Positions 24,411 through 24,551 of a stretch of DNA of 24,551 nucleotides are shown here, piece by piece. The notes beneath the pieces were generated by a model. That model searched no databases, was not told where the DNA came from, and worked only from the letters and a program-made list of their open reading frames with translations. This DNA comes from JAVBLQ01 sp031553435 (GTDB lineage Bacteria; Bacteroidota; Bacteroidia; Bacteroidales; Azobacteroidaceae). Location of the stretch: assembly GCA_031553435.1 (NCBI GenBank), contig JAVBLQ010000118.1:1-24551 (forward strand). Direction: 5' to 3'. The translations under genes were made by a program, and so were the position numbers. Each line of letters opens with the position of its first letter. Positions within the stretch are counted from its first letter, which is position 1.

Positions 24411-24483
24411 AAGTGGAAAATTGAAAATGAGGCTTACGCACAAAAACATTTTCAATTTCCCACTTTTCATTTTCAATTACTTG
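24411..24483. repeat. Long hairpin of heptamer words after the GT4 gene
   Basis: AAGTGGAAAATTGAAAATG (24411-24429) and CATTTTCAATTTCCCACTT (24447-24465) are inverted repeats with one mismatch over 19 bp, separated by 17 nt. A second copy of the right-arm word, CATTTTCAATTACTTG, follows at 24468-24483. The hairpin starts 4 nt after the GT4 stop and may also end transcription. Confidence 0.85.
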
Positions 24484-24551
24484 TCAAAGGTTCCAACGCA
24501 GAGCGGCCCCCTAATGGCCTCCCCCAAGCACTCCGCACTCTGGCTGTGTTA
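24484..24551. other. GC-rich segment with dyad symmetry at the window end
   Basis: The last 68 bases are clearly GC-richer than the rest. CAGAGCGG (24499-24506) faces CCGCACTCTG (24533-24542), complementary apart from a 2-nt bulge, and two cytosine runs lie between (GGCCCCCT and GGCCTCCCCC). No reading frame is recognised. It could be another word-repeat spacer or the edge of a mobile or RNA element cut by the window. Confidence 0.4.

Overview
The window looks like a piece of a Bacteroidales (Bacteroidota) chromosome. This rests on AT-rich DNA, Bacteroidetes-type promoters (TTTG, about 20 nt, TAnnTTTG) upstream of several genes, short leaders with few Shine-Dalgarno sites, a diheme sdhC-sdhA-sdhB operon, a Bacteroidales-style TonB, and a small protein that resembles a type IX secretion C-terminal domain. 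The species cannot be named from the sequence. No non-coding gap exceeds 300 bases (the largest is 291 nt, 17725-18015).

Positions 1-14757 (+ strand) hold a carbohydrate-utilisation cluster aimed at pectin, most likely rhamnogalacturonan. In order: a GH2 beta-galactosidase truncated by the window edge, a second GH2 enzyme, a GH106 alpha-L-rhamnosidase, a DUF433/DUF5615 toxin-antitoxin pair with its own promoter, an SGNH/sialate-O-acetylesterase-like esterase, a DUF5703-like predicted six-hairpin glycosidase and a PL1 pectate lyase. Every complete enzyme in the cluster has a signal peptide. Spacing is tight (3 nt, 1 nt and a 17-nt overlap for the last junctions), so most of it should be read as one or two transcripts. 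No SusC/SusD pair or regulator lies within the window.

Positions 14796-17724 (- strand) hold envelope genes: a stand-alone secretion-domain-like small protein, an energy transducer TonB, the fluoride channel CrcB, a PAP2 phosphatase and a DgkA-type kinase. The last two overlap by 4 nt and could act together on undecaprenyl or other lipid phosphates. Upstream of the kinase is a compact, well-defined candidate small RNA (about 17803-17881, - strand) with a consensus promoter and an intrinsic terminator.

Positions 18016-21571 (- strand) are the succinate dehydrogenase/fumarate reductase operon sdhC-sdhA-sdhB. Divergent from it, ahcY (S-adenosylhomocysteinase) and a GT4 glycosyltransferase run to the right end, followed by a long hairpin and a GC-rich, unexplained end segment.

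The most striking pattern is in the spacers. Nearly every gene junction contains a degenerate array of 7-nt or 8-nt words, frequently with an inverted mate that could form a long hairpin. The word differs from spacer to spacer. In three places such an array has become coding sequence: it forms the signal-peptide region of the DUF5703-like protein, the same region of the PAP2 protein, and an extra loop in the first GH2 enzyme.
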